Of a stretch of 64,000 nucleotides of DNA, positions 35,439 to 46,915 are shown piece after piece. Positions within the stretch are counted from its first letter, which is position 1, and each line of letters opens with the position of its first letter. This DNA is from Neurospora crassa OR74A (taxonomy: Eukaryota; Ascomycota; Sordariomycetes; Sordariales; Sordariaceae): contig NC_026505.1 in NCBI RefSeq assembly GCF_000182925.2, positions 5,146,001 through 5,210,000 on the forward strand, read 5' to 3'. The notes beneath the pieces are model-generated. The model worked only from the letters and a program-made list of their open reading frames with translations. It ran no database searches and had not been told where the DNA came from. The position numbers and the translations under genes were made by a program.

Positions 35439-38400
35439 TAACGACCCCCCGTGCATAACCTCAAGTGATATCAATCGGATCAAGTCTTAGCGTCGGTCGT
35501 AGGAATCGATAGTGCCGTTGGGAGGGGGATTGCTGGCAGCCTGGCTCGAGCCTGGCGCCCTTCTTCCCGAGGCCCGAAGTCGAAAACTTGGAATTCCGAT
35601 GTTGAATTGTTGGTAGGACTGAACGGGTACCTGATGCTCCGAAGGTGTGGTGGTGAGTCGGAGCAGATCACTGGTCAGTTACATAGTTCGTCCAGCTGTA
35701 ACACCGGTACCTGAACTAGCTTTTCATTTCCTCGCAGGAAATAAGAGTCGAATTAGTCTTCTCTATCGAGTACATATCGCAGTTCATCCCGTCTACCTAG
35801 CGCTCACTGACAAGTATCTTGTTGGCGGCTAACCAGTCACTCCAGTTTTTCACCCCCCACCATCGGGACGTATGGACACAAGTGAATTTCGAGTTTTGCA
35901 GTGACTAAACCAAGTGAGCTAGCTAGCAAGTTTTGCGCAAGGCTGGAGTCAGTCCCAGTCAAAGATGCGCGGGTCGCCACAAACTTTCTTGAAGCTATCG
36001 CGAGGCGACCGACTGGGCTATGTCTCATGTGGACCGGAAGCTGCCTCCAGTACATAACTGGGATGTGAACTTTACCATGAGTGGTGATGGGAGTTTCGTT
36101 AGCGCGGGGTATCATTGACAGTGGCGCCCATGTCGGACAGGGCAACGGGAACACCAACACTCAACATGACACTCTCAACACTTCACTCGAGCCATCGGGA
36201 TGCCCGCGTCCTTGTTTCTTGTATTTCGGGCCGTGTCTGGTCATGAGGAGCCCTGGCTGAGCCTGAGTCCTTTGAATGCCCCCATTTTGACGGGAATAAC
36301 GGCAGTTTTCCTGTCTTGGCGATGTGGCGCTTTTCGGCCAAGATATCGTATCCAAAAAGAAAAAAACTTTTCTCTTATCTTGGACTCGAAATCAATCGAT
36401 GATGGATCAAGAGCCAGATTGATCTTCGAAGGCGATCAATGATGAGAAATGCGCCGATATGGAATAGTTGCGCGATGGCAAGAACATGTTAGAATCATCG
36501 ACGTGAACGCGGAAAGTTGTGCGACCCTTGATCGTACCTAGAGAGAGGTCAGGTATGGTGCGCATCCACCAATGAGAAGCAGTTCCAGAGCCGGCCATGA
36601 ACTCCCGGCATGCAGCCGAAAGGAACCGTTACCCCCTCCTGCCCCGCTCCGCTCCGGGGAGGGAGACCCGCTCCAAGCCTCTCCCTACTGTGTACATATC
36701 GGACGATAGGTTCATGTACGGCTATCGCATCATATCGTCTCCACACTATGGGACCAGTTGCCGGCGGCCTCTCAAAAGAAACATTGAAAAACATCAGCAT
36801 GGTACGACATGAAGCTCGATATATTTCTCAAGAATTCTTTTCTTCCTTGATTATCAGACCGGATGTTCCGTGGCAAGGTATCCTGTTGACCTGCAAGCGG
36901 CTTGTTTGACGAGTTGGGCAAGGTGCCAGTTACAGTTACAACGTTTGGTAGCGAGATGTCTTGTGCGCGCAGAAGGTTTAGGAAACCACTGGCACATTAT
37001 CGAGATCGCCGGCGTCGTACGGTAGCTCTCACTTGTTTTACCCATGAAGTTCACGACAAAGCAATGGCCATGGTACGATAGACCTGGCATCCTCAGTGCT
37101 GGACTCCGTACCACGTTGCCATCATGTCACGTCTTTTGCGGCACTCAACACCACATTGTCGGACCGCAGACCGCTCATTCAACCCCTATCGGAAACAGAT
37201 GTTAGTAGTAGGTACTTTAAAAGAAGCTGCGCCATCCGCTCATTCCCATGGCCCGAAGGCGCGCACGACAGGTAAGTTCCCGCAGGTAGACATGCACGCT
37301 AAACGACCTGCGGCGGGCGGTGGAAGTTACCAGCCTCACGGGTGGCTAGTTCAGATGTAGGCCCGGCCGGATCGAGACAATGGTGGACTCAGTCGTCGTC
37401 GTCGTCGTTGGGCGAGACGGGGTTCGGGACCGTCGTGTCGTGAAGTGAATGGTTTGAAGGGCAGCGGATCAAGCCCGGAGCCGAAATGGTGGAATAGGAG
37501 CTGAGCTGATTGAGCATAGCTAGCTCTCAACGCTAACAAAGGTGAAACGGGCAGCCATGCGACGGTCAGCTAGCAACATGGATACACCGCACGTCGGCCA
37601 CAGGAGCCAACCACATGCTTGCCAGGCGAGTCGTGCTGTGTTCCCGTCATTCGAGAAGCCATGGTATTTTCCTTTTTTAGCGAGTGGGAAATTACACTTC
37701 CGTCATGCAAAGCAAAAACACCGGTCAGCGCCGCTCGTCTACCCATTAGTCTAAGGGGATAAAAGGGTGATCTTTGACAAGTCTGGCACCGATGATCTCG
37801 GGACGAAAGGTGGAGGGACTCGGACGGAGCGAGCCATACGGTATTTATTTCTAGGCATTCAGCACGGAAAAGCAGGTAATCAGGAGGAAGAGATGAAGAA
37901 GGTAAAAATCCCTGAAGATGTTTGCGTGAAAGGCAATTGTCAAAATAGAGACTCCATAAAACGCAGGTTTGGATCTGCGCTGATCCCGTCATTCTAATCA
38001 CGTTATTCTCCATAGCAATGCATCATGACCATGCATTTCTGGAGACTTGATCTGTCTGTCATGTAAATCCTCCGCATAGCCAAGGCCTCTGTGCTTCCAA
38101 GGACCTGTCTTGGCCATTGAGTCTGTTGGATGCAACAGAACCCATGATGCGAGCAAGATTGGAGGACGGGATTGGGGATCGCGAGTGATGCCACCATTCC
38201 TTTTTACTAAGGTGCCGCTCGGGCATTTGGACAGGCAGTCAACAAAGTTTTTGTTTCAGTTGACGGCTTCAATGTTTCTGGTGTCGACATTTGTACCGAC
38301 TCTAGGCTGGTAACGGCATATACACTACTACTATACTAGCGTACACGTGCAAAAATCGAAGCCGCTAATTCAGCAGCTGAATTCCATGGTTCCCGCCATT

Positions 38401-38919
38401 GGGCAGCTACAGCGGCCAAGCATGTCAGGGACGCTTTCCCATCTCGTTTTGGCGAGCAGCAGTTCCACAAATTCAGGGCTGCCTGAGACCCGGACGGAAC
38501 CCAGATGAAAAAAACTTTGAAGGGTTCAGTTCGCTAAGCTATCTACCGAAGAACCTCGACGGGACGGCGCTGCCCTGTGGTCACATTGCATTGTTTGACC
38601 CCTTGAAAGTTTGTTTGTCACTTTTTTAGATTCATTCACTCGGCATCTCCAGGGCATAGATAGGTCTGGTCTCTTTCCGGGATCCCGTCTTTTTTTATGC
38701 CTGCCCCCTTTCAACTACCTACGAAAAAGCAAAGACCTTCCCGTGCCCATTCATACCTAGACTACCTCTACTTACAGCCCGATTCCCAGACCGCGGCTGC
38801 CTGAGATGCGACAAACTGCTTCGTCGACAACCTCGTCTCTGTTCTTGGGTTCCCTTTTCGTGTTGTAGTGAGCGCTTGTTTCTGTTCTGTGGAGGAATGC
38901 TGCCACTGGGCTTGACGTC

Positions 38920-41900
38920 ATGAAGTAAGTGGAAGGATTTCCCCTCCAGAGTCCACTCACTCTTCCCCCCATGTGACATCCACATTGAGCCGCCCGTTTC
39001 GAAAACCTCAATGCTAACAAACATGTGCGCACGACAGGTTTGCCAAAGAACTCGAGCAGGAAGCGGTGCCAGGTAAGAGAAAAGCGGAGCTAAACAAAAA
39101 GGCAGAAAACACCATGCTGGACCATCTTGAAGCGAGTCGCACCGACTTGGGTGCCAAGCAATGAACATGTCTTTGTTGACTGCGATTGCGACGCATGCAA
39201 CCAAGTTTGCAACTACCGCTCCAAGTCTGAGACAGCAACCGAAATAATTGTCCGTAATTCTAACCATATTTCCAACTTATAGAATGGCGTGTCAAGTATC
39301 TGAACTACAAGCTCGGAAAGAAGCTCATCAAGTCGGTTACGAGGGCCATCCAGCGCGCAAGCACCACGCCGAACCTTGCCAGGCGACCCGACTCATTACA
39401 TGCCGCACCTGCCGCTCTCTTCCACCACCTACACCACAAACGAACACCAACCCAACACCGATGGTCTGACACCACACCAGGCTCCCATGAGGGTTCTCCT
39501 GGAGCCGATCAACTGCAGAGCGGCGGCCCAGAGCTCGACCGCACGCCGACCAAGAACAACAGAAACAGCAAAGGCAGCATCGAAGCACGAGGGGAGCGCT
39601 CTGGTTTGACGACGTTACCAGACAACGAGGTTCAATATGGAAGCATTCTCCCTCCTTCGCGTTCGAGCGATCGAACCGAGTTCGAACTGCCCGCTCCCGC
39701 TATGAAGATAGCCTCGAGGACAGGCGGCCGCCGTGACTCGATCGTGGCTTCCCCAACTTCCCCGGTCTCTAACCGTTTCGGACCACGACGCACCAAGTCC
39801 ATGATGGCAGGTGCCGATGGCCAGTCTACTGCGACCGAGTCCTCCGTCGAATTACCTCCAAGCGCGACCATTGCTCAACGCTCTCCCCATCGTCTTTCCC
39901 GGGTTCTCTCCAATAGCTCTCATCTGTCTCGCACAATGTCGAACAGGGATAGTACAGCATTGCAGAATCTGGAGTCCGTCCGTACTGCCGAGACCGAGTT
40001 CTTCTCTTTTCTCGACAATGAGTTAGACAAGATCGAGACATTTTACAAGCAAAAGGAAGACCAAGCCACCAAACGACTGGCTGCTTTGCGCGAGCAACTT
40101 CACGAAATGCGCAACAGGCGGACTACGGAGATTGCGGATGCCAAGCAGAGGAAGGAGATGGAGCGAGGTAGTGGCAGTAAGAGTCACCCAGGCGATGGTG
40201 GAGGAAGCAATGGCAAGGACAGCGGTACGGACTGGATAGGGCCCCTCCGCACCAAGTTCATGAAGCCTGGCCCAAACTCGAAAGCGCTGCAGAAGATGAC
40301 CGAGACGCCAGTCATGGCCCCGCAGAAGCCAGAAGAGGGCCGCGACTATGTCCGGAGACCGCCAAACAAAGACGATGTATCGTATCGCGTAGCTAAGCGG
40401 AAGCTCAAGCTAGCCCTGCAGGAGTACTACCGCGGTCTTGAACTCCTCAAGTCTTATGCCCTCCTGAACAGAACTGCGTTCCGGAAGCTTAACAAGAAGT
40501 ACGACAAGGCGGTCAATGCCCGCCCGACGTACCGCTACATGAACGAGAAAGTCAACAAGACTTGGTTTGTCAACAGCGACGTTGTCGACGGTCACATTCG
40601 CACCGTCGAAGACCTATACGCCAGATACTTTGAAAAAGGCAATCACAAAGTGGCTGCAGGAAAACTCCGGAATATTCTCAGACGTCCCGGAGACGCTTCG
40701 GGCAGTGCTTTCCGCAGTGGACTGCTTATCGGTTTTGGCGCCGTCTTTGCCGTTCAGGGTCTGATTTATGGTTCGGAGCTACTCTTCCAGGACGATCACA
40801 CTCTCAAGGAAAACACAAGCTACTTGCTGCAGCTGTACGGCGGCTACTTCTTGATGATCTTGCTCTTCGCGCTGTTCACATTGGCTTGCCGAATATGGAC
40901 ACTGAACAAGATTAACTATCCGTTCATCTTTGAGCTTGACACGAGGCATAATCTGGACTGGAAGCAGGTGGCCGAGTTCCCCAGCTTCTTCTTTGCGCTT
41001 CTTGGCGTGTTCCTATGGCTTAACTTTTCGAGGTTTGGCCACTGGGAGGAGATGTATCTGTATTATCCTGCCCTCTTAATAGGCCTGTCGCTGTTGATAT
41101 TGTTCTTCCCGGCACCAATATTTTACCATCGAGCCCGAAGATGGTTCTTGTATTCGCATGTAAGTAACCTCACGAAATCGTCGCATTTGGAACTTTCATC
41201 ATACTGACGTTTGCATAGTATCGCTTGTTGTTGGCAGGTTTGTATCCTGTCGAGTTCCGAGACTTCTTCCTCGGCGATATCTGGTGCTCTTTGACCTACT
41301 CTGCAGCTGTAAGTGGTTACTTTCATCAAGCTCAGTAATTCGCTCAGTCTGCTAATCCTACCTAGAACATTCCCATGTTCTTCTGTCTGTATGCGAACGA
41401 GTGGGATCAGCCGGGCATGTGTAACTCTAGCCACTCCCGGCTTCAAGGTTTCTTCAATGCCTTGCCCCCCATTTGGCGTGCTCTGCAGTGTATCAGGCGT
41501 TACCACGATACGAAGAATGTGTTTCCGCATCTTGTCAACTGCGGAAAGTACATCATGACCATCACCACCGCTGTTATACTCAGCTTGTATCGCCTCAATC
41601 GTTCGCAACCGATCCTGGCTGCCTACATCACATTCGCGACCATTAACGCCTGTTATACTAGTGAGTAGTTTAATATTCTTTATCTGTGTGATACGCGACT
41701 GACATCTCATGAACAGCCATCTGGGATCTGTTTATGGATTTCTCACTACTCCAGAAAAACGTCCGCTACCCTTTCCTCCGAGACATCACCGCGCTCAAGT
41801 CCAAATGGATCTACTATGTCATCATGGTTGTCGACCCGCTTCTCCGCTTCAACTGGATCTTCTACGCCATCTTCACCCACGACACACAGCACAGCACGAT

Positions 41901-42678
41901 TGTCTCCTTCTTTGTCGCCATGGCTGAAGTCATCCGTCGTGGCCTTTGGCTCATCCTTCGTGTTGAGAACGAGCATTGCGCCAACGTATCCCAGTACAAG
42001 GCCTCGCGCGATACTCCTCTTCCCTACCAGCTCGATCAGTTCGTCGAGCGTCCCAGCCAGGAGACATCCGCCGGAGAGTTGGAGGCTGAAACCGGCACCA
42101 CTACAGGCGCTGTCCAACAGGAGCGCAGGGGCACCATCTCCTCCATGGCCGCCAGTATCCGCGAGCGCATTCGCGGCTCCGTCGGCGCCGGAGCCACCTC
42201 TCCCTGGGCAGCTTCCCCATCCCCGGCCACGGGTGCCGCCCACCCAGAAGAGGAAGGAGCCATCAGTCCCCACGCCGAATCGGGTGCCATTTCTGGGGAA
42301 GGGGCGACAGGTACCGGTACCGGCTTCAGCCTCAGCGGCGGAGGCACCTTCCGCCGCCGTCACGTTGAGTCGATGGGCAAGAAGTCTATTCTCCAGGTCA
42401 TGGCCGAAGCGCACAAGCAAGATTTCGAAAAGAGACGACCATCCGAGGCAGTCAGGGAGCAAGGATTGGGGCGAGGGGGAAGTAGTAGTCTTGTCGATGA
42501 AGACGATGAGGAGGACGATGATGATGATCCGGATTTGCGGAGTGAGGTGGAGGACGACGATGAGGATGATGATGATTCCGATCGGAGAAGCGTGCAGCAG
42601 GATCGGATGGAGGCTAGAGAGGCGGAGATGCTTGTGAAGAGGGCGAGGGGGGAGCCGGATGATTCTGTTAGTGAGTAG
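38920..42678 (+). CDS. syg1: SYG1/XPR1-type SPX-EXS membrane protein
   Basis: Predicted 1087-residue protein with an N-terminal SPX domain (inositol-polyphosphate sensor) and a C-terminal EXS membrane domain; relatives act in phosphate export and signalling. Six coding exons: 38920-38924, 39038-39072, 39283-41159, 41219-41308, 41366-41660 and 41717-42678 (1088 codons with stop). The first carries only ATGAA, the second 35 nt, together giving MKFAKELEQEAVPEW, the canonical SPX start. The SPX region is split by a long Ser/Arg-rich insert (about residues 45-235) before AETEFFSFLDNELDKIETFYKQ. Several hydrophobic segments and the EXS hallmarks (LYPVEFRDFFLGD, RALQCIRRYHD, LWLILRVENEH) follow. The tail is disordered, with an acidic DEDDEEDDDDD run. 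Confidence 0.92.
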
Positions 42679-43290
42679 TGTAGTTAGGGATATGGAGTGG
42701 GGGGGAAGAGGAGGTTCGGAGAGTAATTTGATACCCAACTTTGTCGAAGTGAAACAACAAACAACAAAAATAAGCGAACAGCGAAACCCCATGGGAGCAT
42801 ATAGACGGGTGATACACATCATTATGGTAATTCAGTTCAAGGGAATATAGCGCATGGCCTGTTATTCCTTTGGCTGATTGAAAGATACACGAAGGTGGTG
42901 CATCAAGTATATAGATGCCCGGAGAACATGGCTTACTTATTCTTCTTGCTGGCTTCACGTATAGCGGTTATTCTTTGCTCTTATGGAGAAATCATTGGCT
43001 TATATTCACGTCAACATATTGTCTTGTTTGCGCGGAGAGCAACGCAATGTCAGTTTAGCACCTTCTTGTAATTACCTTTAGATTTATAACGTGACTTTCT
43101 GGGGTCTACATCGGCAAGCAAGTTCAATCAAATCAGCAATAAACACTCTTGCTCTGTCCCAGGATTGTCATCCCCGGGCCTTTCTTTCTAATCAAACTAA
43201 CTGTCACATACACACCGAAGGAATGAAAAAAAAAGGAATCGATAGTAACCAGTGGCATCACCCAAGTCCACTGCAGTCTCCCTCCCTTTC

Positions 43291-43318
43291 TTCCTCCTTC
43301 CTCCTTCCTCCTTCCTCC
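43291..43318. repeat. (TTCCTCC)4 heptanucleotide repeat
   Basis: Four perfect TTCCTCC units followed by TTCCTCG; a pyrimidine-only minisatellite. Confidence 0.85.
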
Positions 43319-43566
43319 TTCCTCGCTCTTCCCGCCGTTGATCACAAACAGTGATCATGTCTTCAGTTTATTCAACATCTTGCGTCGTCACCGTCTACTG
43401 GTACATACTGCAGTACGCGAAGTCATGCAGGACTCGCTCACTCCTATAGTAACCGACTATCCATCTCACTTACCACACAAATGTTCAAAAAGACAAGAGA
43501 AAAGAGAGGAAAAAAAAAAAAAGATTAGAAAGGAGCCGTAGATAGCAAAAGGCAGAAATAAGCATG

Positions 43567-43597
43567 GAAAAGAAAAAAAGAAAAAAAAAAAGAAAAA
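43567..43597 (-). terminator. Pol III oligo(T) terminator for tRNA-Ser
   Basis: On the minus strand, runs of T (five, then eleven, then seven) begin 18 nt after the tRNA 3' end. This is the usual stop signal for RNA polymerase III. Confidence 0.8.
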
Positions 43598-43614
43598 TGA
43601 AAGGGTCAATCGTG

Positions 43615-43696
43615 CGACGTGGGCCTGATTCGAACAGACGCTCCCGAAGGAACAAGATTTCTAGTCTTGCGCATTAGACCACTCTGCCACCACGCC
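43615..43696 (-). tRNA. tRNA-Ser (anticodon AGA)
   Basis: 82 nt, no intron. The acceptor stem GGCGTGG pairs with CCACGTC (one G-U), with discriminator G. The D arm is GCA/TGC. The anticodon stem CAAGA/TCTTG encloses the loop CTAGAAA, giving AGA at positions 34-36. There is a long variable arm, as expected for tRNA-Ser, and a T arm GTCTG-TTCGAAT-CAGGC. Internal A box (TGGCAGAGTGG) and B box (GTTCGAATC) are present. It reads UCU and, as inosine, UCC and UCA codons. Confidence 0.95.
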
Positions 43697-44779
43697 GAAT
43701 GGTTATTGATGAAATAATTTGTGCGAGACTGGAGTCTATATGGAAGAGCTCGCGGGCTGTTGGGGTGGTGGGGCAGGTAAGTAGTGTCCATAGTGTTAGA
43801 GGTGGGGTTGGTGCTACGTACTCTGGTTTGGACCGCTGATGGACGAAGGGTGTTGACACTTGGGTTTGGGGTTAGGTGCTATATATCTTTCGCTTCGTCT
43901 CCTGTTACCTGCTCTTTTTTGTTCCGATCCGTTATTGCTCTATGCAGTGGAATATTCACCACCGATGCACGGACGCTTGAAAGGAAGGAGTTTCATGGCA
44001 GTTATCGATCACATTAGATGCAGATGGGGGCAGGCGGGAGCGCCAGGGACAGGCGGTAAGGACAGTAGGATAGGCAGATAAGGAAGCTCTCAAGATCGGA
44101 TGCGCCGAAGAATCCCCAAGCACGAGGACTCAAATGAGCATCATGTCAAGGTATGCGAGTGTGATATATCATCCAGCCAAAGTGACCGCTAGCTTCACCA
44201 CATTGACGGCAGGTATAGAATCGTCAAACCATCAAGGTCTTTGTTCTAGGTCCCATTGGCGATCTTTAGTCTCAAGTGTAAAATCCAACCGCAGATAATG
44301 TATGGAGACCGTGGCAGATTGACAGGCTGAGAGGCTCGTGATTCGGTTAGACTTGTTCCACCTTGCAAATGTCAAGAGCCTTGACAGTAGAAGGTAGTCA
44401 AGTTGCGACGAACCGATTGTTTACCTGCCCCTGTCGGCGGTCTTGCGGCCCCTTGGTTGTTGTCATTGCTGCTTTGACAGCTCGGACGTTCCGAACACCA
44501 AACGAGATGATTGCTGCTCTGCGGGTGGGCGTTATGTCGAGCTCATCTCATCAAGTGTTGCATAGCATTGCCATGGCAACAACAGGAAACAAACTCAAAC
44601 CCTCACGATCACCGAACAAGGACCAGGCAGTTTTGGAAATTATTTCTTATTATTTTCATCATCCAGGCTCTCTATATCCCTCCATTATGTAACCGGAACA
44701 GACATGATACCTTTAGATATACCGTTGCTTGAGGTTAAGCAAGCAGCGGGAGGCTGTCAGGCTTCTTGTAAGCAAACGC
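43697..44779. other. Gap between tRNA-Ser and ndk-1
   Basis: About 1.1 kb with no recognisable gene. A 109-codon open frame at 44363-44692 has no motif. Presumably the ndk-1 3' flank. Confidence 0.5.
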
Positions 44780-45479
44780 TTACTCGAAGATCCAGGCAGC
44801 GGAGTGGTGGTTCCACTGGTTGAGCTCCTCGGGCTTGAACCAGAGGGCAATCTCCTTCTTGGCGTTCTCGACGGAGTCGGAGCCGTGGCAGACGTTGCGG
44901 CCCATGTCCTGTGGTTAGTCATTGAGTCAGTATAAGCTGTCATGAAAGGGGTGCAGAGATGAAGGCCAACGTACGAGAGCAAAGTCACCACGGATGGTGC
45001 CGGGAGCGGAGGCGAGGGGGTTGGTGGCACCGAGGATGGTGCGGCCGGTCTTGACGGCGTCCTTGCCCTCCCAAACCATGGCGCAGATGGGGCCGGAGTT
45101 CATGTACTTGATGAGGCCAGCGAAGAAGGGCTTGGTGTTGAGGTCCTCGTAGTGCTTCTCGAGGTGGGCCTGGCCGGGCTGGGTGAGCTTCATGGCAACG
45201 AGCTTGAAGCCGCGGTTCTCGAAGCGAGAGATGATGTTGCCAACGAGGCCACGCTGGACGCCATCGGGCTTGACGGCAATGAAGCTGTGTTGAGGGACGA
45301 TTTGCGTTAGTCAATCGGGTCTATATCGCATTGTGCATGGTGGTGGTGATGTGCTTATGCGCGCAACAGGCGGTGGGTGTTCAAGATGGACAGGATGGCG
45401 GGTAGAACCGAGGGGTTTGAATTCTTGTTTAATGACGACTTGAAGAGGGGACAACTTACGTCTGCTCCTGGTTGGACAT
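44780..45479 (-). CDS. ndk-1: Nucleoside diphosphate kinase
   Basis: NDP kinase, transferring the gamma-phosphate between nucleoside tri- and diphosphates through a phospho-histidine. Exons: 45479-45460, 45284-44975 and 44908-44780 give exactly 152 residues. The catalytic His118 lies in NVCHGSDS. The nucleotide-binding and Kpn-loop residues ([24 protein letters not shown]) are complete. Pro72, recalled as the site of the Neurospora psp light-signalling mutation (P72H), is present. The first coding exon is only 20 nt. The frame remains open for 125 codons upstream of this ATG (separate entry). It is divergent from the glucosidase II gene. Confidence 0.96.
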
Positions 45480-45854
45480 TTTGATTATGGGTAGTTCCGG
45501 TGAGGGAGTATAGGTTTGATTGGGGATGGTGATAGATGATGGAGGAGGAGGAGAAGGAGCACAGGTCGGGAAGAAGGCGAGGCGGCCGAGATAGAAAAGG
45601 AGGACGGCCAGGAGGAGTCCACACACGGCCGGAAAAAAAATGGGTGGGGCCGTTCCCCTGGACGAGCTGGCCCGCCTGTCTCTGGAGGGACTGGAGCTCC
45701 CCTTCGCCCTCGATTGGGCACCACTAGAAGCAGCACCCGCAGCCATTGCGCCTCCCGATTCGGGCTGCTTCTGTTGCAGTTGCAGTTGCGGCGGCGGTCT
45801 GCGTTGTCCGTCGTGTTCTCGTCGCAGATGTTCCGAGCTGTCAGTGTCGGACAT
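45460..45854 (-). other. Stop-free in-frame extension upstream of ndk-1
   Basis: An ATG at 45854 in good context (AAGACCATGTCC) opens a frame of 125 codons that runs without a stop into the ndk-1 start. A longer isoform of 277 residues is therefore possible. The extension has an acidic/Gln/Ser-rich head, a basic patch, and one strongly hydrophobic segment (AVCGLLLAVLLFYLGRLAFF) like a membrane anchor. Caution: the DNA is pyrimidine-rich leader, which tends to translate as Leu, Ser, Pro and Phe by chance. The standard 152-residue start is almost surely the main one. Confidence 0.3.
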
Positions 45855-46915
45855 GGTCTTATTGGATGCAGCAAATTGGTGGGTTGAAGCTTAAGTAGCT
45901 CGAGCTCTGGTTTTGTTGATGACAGCGAGCAGCAGGTCCAGACTCAGCACGGCTGCTACTGTTGGCACTTTTACGCGATGGTTTTGAAGAGATCAGAGTC
46001 AATGTTGAGATGGGACAGAGAACAGGAAGCGGCCGGGCAACACGTTGTCAATTGGTCTTATGGGTCTCTGTTTTGTAGTGTAAGTGCCCGGTTGCGCAAA
46101 GCTCGGAAACGAGGCCGGAAGACATGATGAAGCCACGATGGACGCCAGCAAAGCTCGCAGTGCTCCGAGTCCCCCATCCATTGAGGTTGAATTTGGAAGG
46201 GCCCGTGCAGCCTCCCGTCTGCTTCCCGAGATACCTCTAACCCCAAATCTCCTCTTCAATATTCGACAGAATAAAAGTCTTCCATTCGACTGCCATCATC
46301 TCATTTACTCACAACCAAACCAACTGATCAGTCAGTTACTGTACGAACCCTGAACTGAGACGGTGAGCTTAGGTCGACATGCAGATGCTCAACACTTAGA
46401 CTTACCCCGCGATTTATCATCTAGAGCTGCTATGCGTCTAACGAATCCCGCGATGCCAAGCGGTGCGCTAGCTGGCAGGGGACAGCTTGGCCTGCTTGGC
46501 TTTCACGGGGCGAATCGGGGCACCGCCTGCCTCAAGTTCCATGCCCGGTGTTGCGGCCAACTAATGACAAGTGCCTATCTGAAGCCAGCAGCAGGCATTG
46601 GTTGGTTGATTGACATTGCCTGACAACAAGTCAACCTAACCCAAGCTTTCCAGTTGTGACTTGGATACGTGTAGTACCCGACACAACTGAACTGAACTGC
46701 AACCAGACTAAGTCCGTCTTGTACCGCAGTTTGACGACAGCTTCAAGGACTCTGTGAGACAGCAGCAAGGCCTGGAGCGTTGTTCTTGATGATCCAGACG
46801 AGCCTCTAAACCTCTCCCTTTTGTTTGTTTGCTTGCCTGTCTGCTTGCTTGGTGCTTCTTTCTCCTTGGACTTGAATAGCGCCTTCTCCTTCCGCGAGGT
46901 GCACCACCACTCGAG
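45480..46915. promoter_or_regulatory. Divergent region, ndk-1 and glucosidase II
   Basis: 1.4 kb. The left third is the pyrimidine-rich ndk-1 leader. The rest is presumed promoter of both genes. No specific sites assigned. Confidence 0.5.

Larger units (their letters stand above)
32432..38919. other. 6.5 kb gene-free region
   Basis: The longest gap in the window, between two divergent genes. Base composition is ordinary rather than AT-rich, so I see no sign of a heavily RIP-mutated transposon. It holds a (GCTGT)n repeat, an A-rich patch at 33088-33190, a (GATT)n patch at 34926-34958 and a 12-bp GTAGGTACCTAC palindrome at 35427-35438. A 200-codon frame on the minus strand (34456-35058) and a 67-codon frame at 33864-34067 show no recognisable features. 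The region may hold long leaders, a large regulatory region or a non-coding RNA. Confidence 0.55.
42679..43614. other. Gap between SPX-EXS gene and tRNA-Ser
   Basis: About 0.9 kb of 3' flank with a TTCCTCC tandem repeat at 43291-43318 and A-rich runs that serve as the tRNA terminator. No gene. Confidence 0.55.

Noticed and set aside
38680-38700. Possible 5S rRNA fragment (GGGATCCCGTC)
   Set aside because: Only an 11-nt match to my memory of the Neurospora 5S gene; the rest of the 5S sequence is absent around it.
32432-38919. Retroelement or DNA transposon filling the 6.5 kb gap
   Set aside because: I found no long terminal or inverted repeats and no polymerase, integrase or transposase motifs in any frame.
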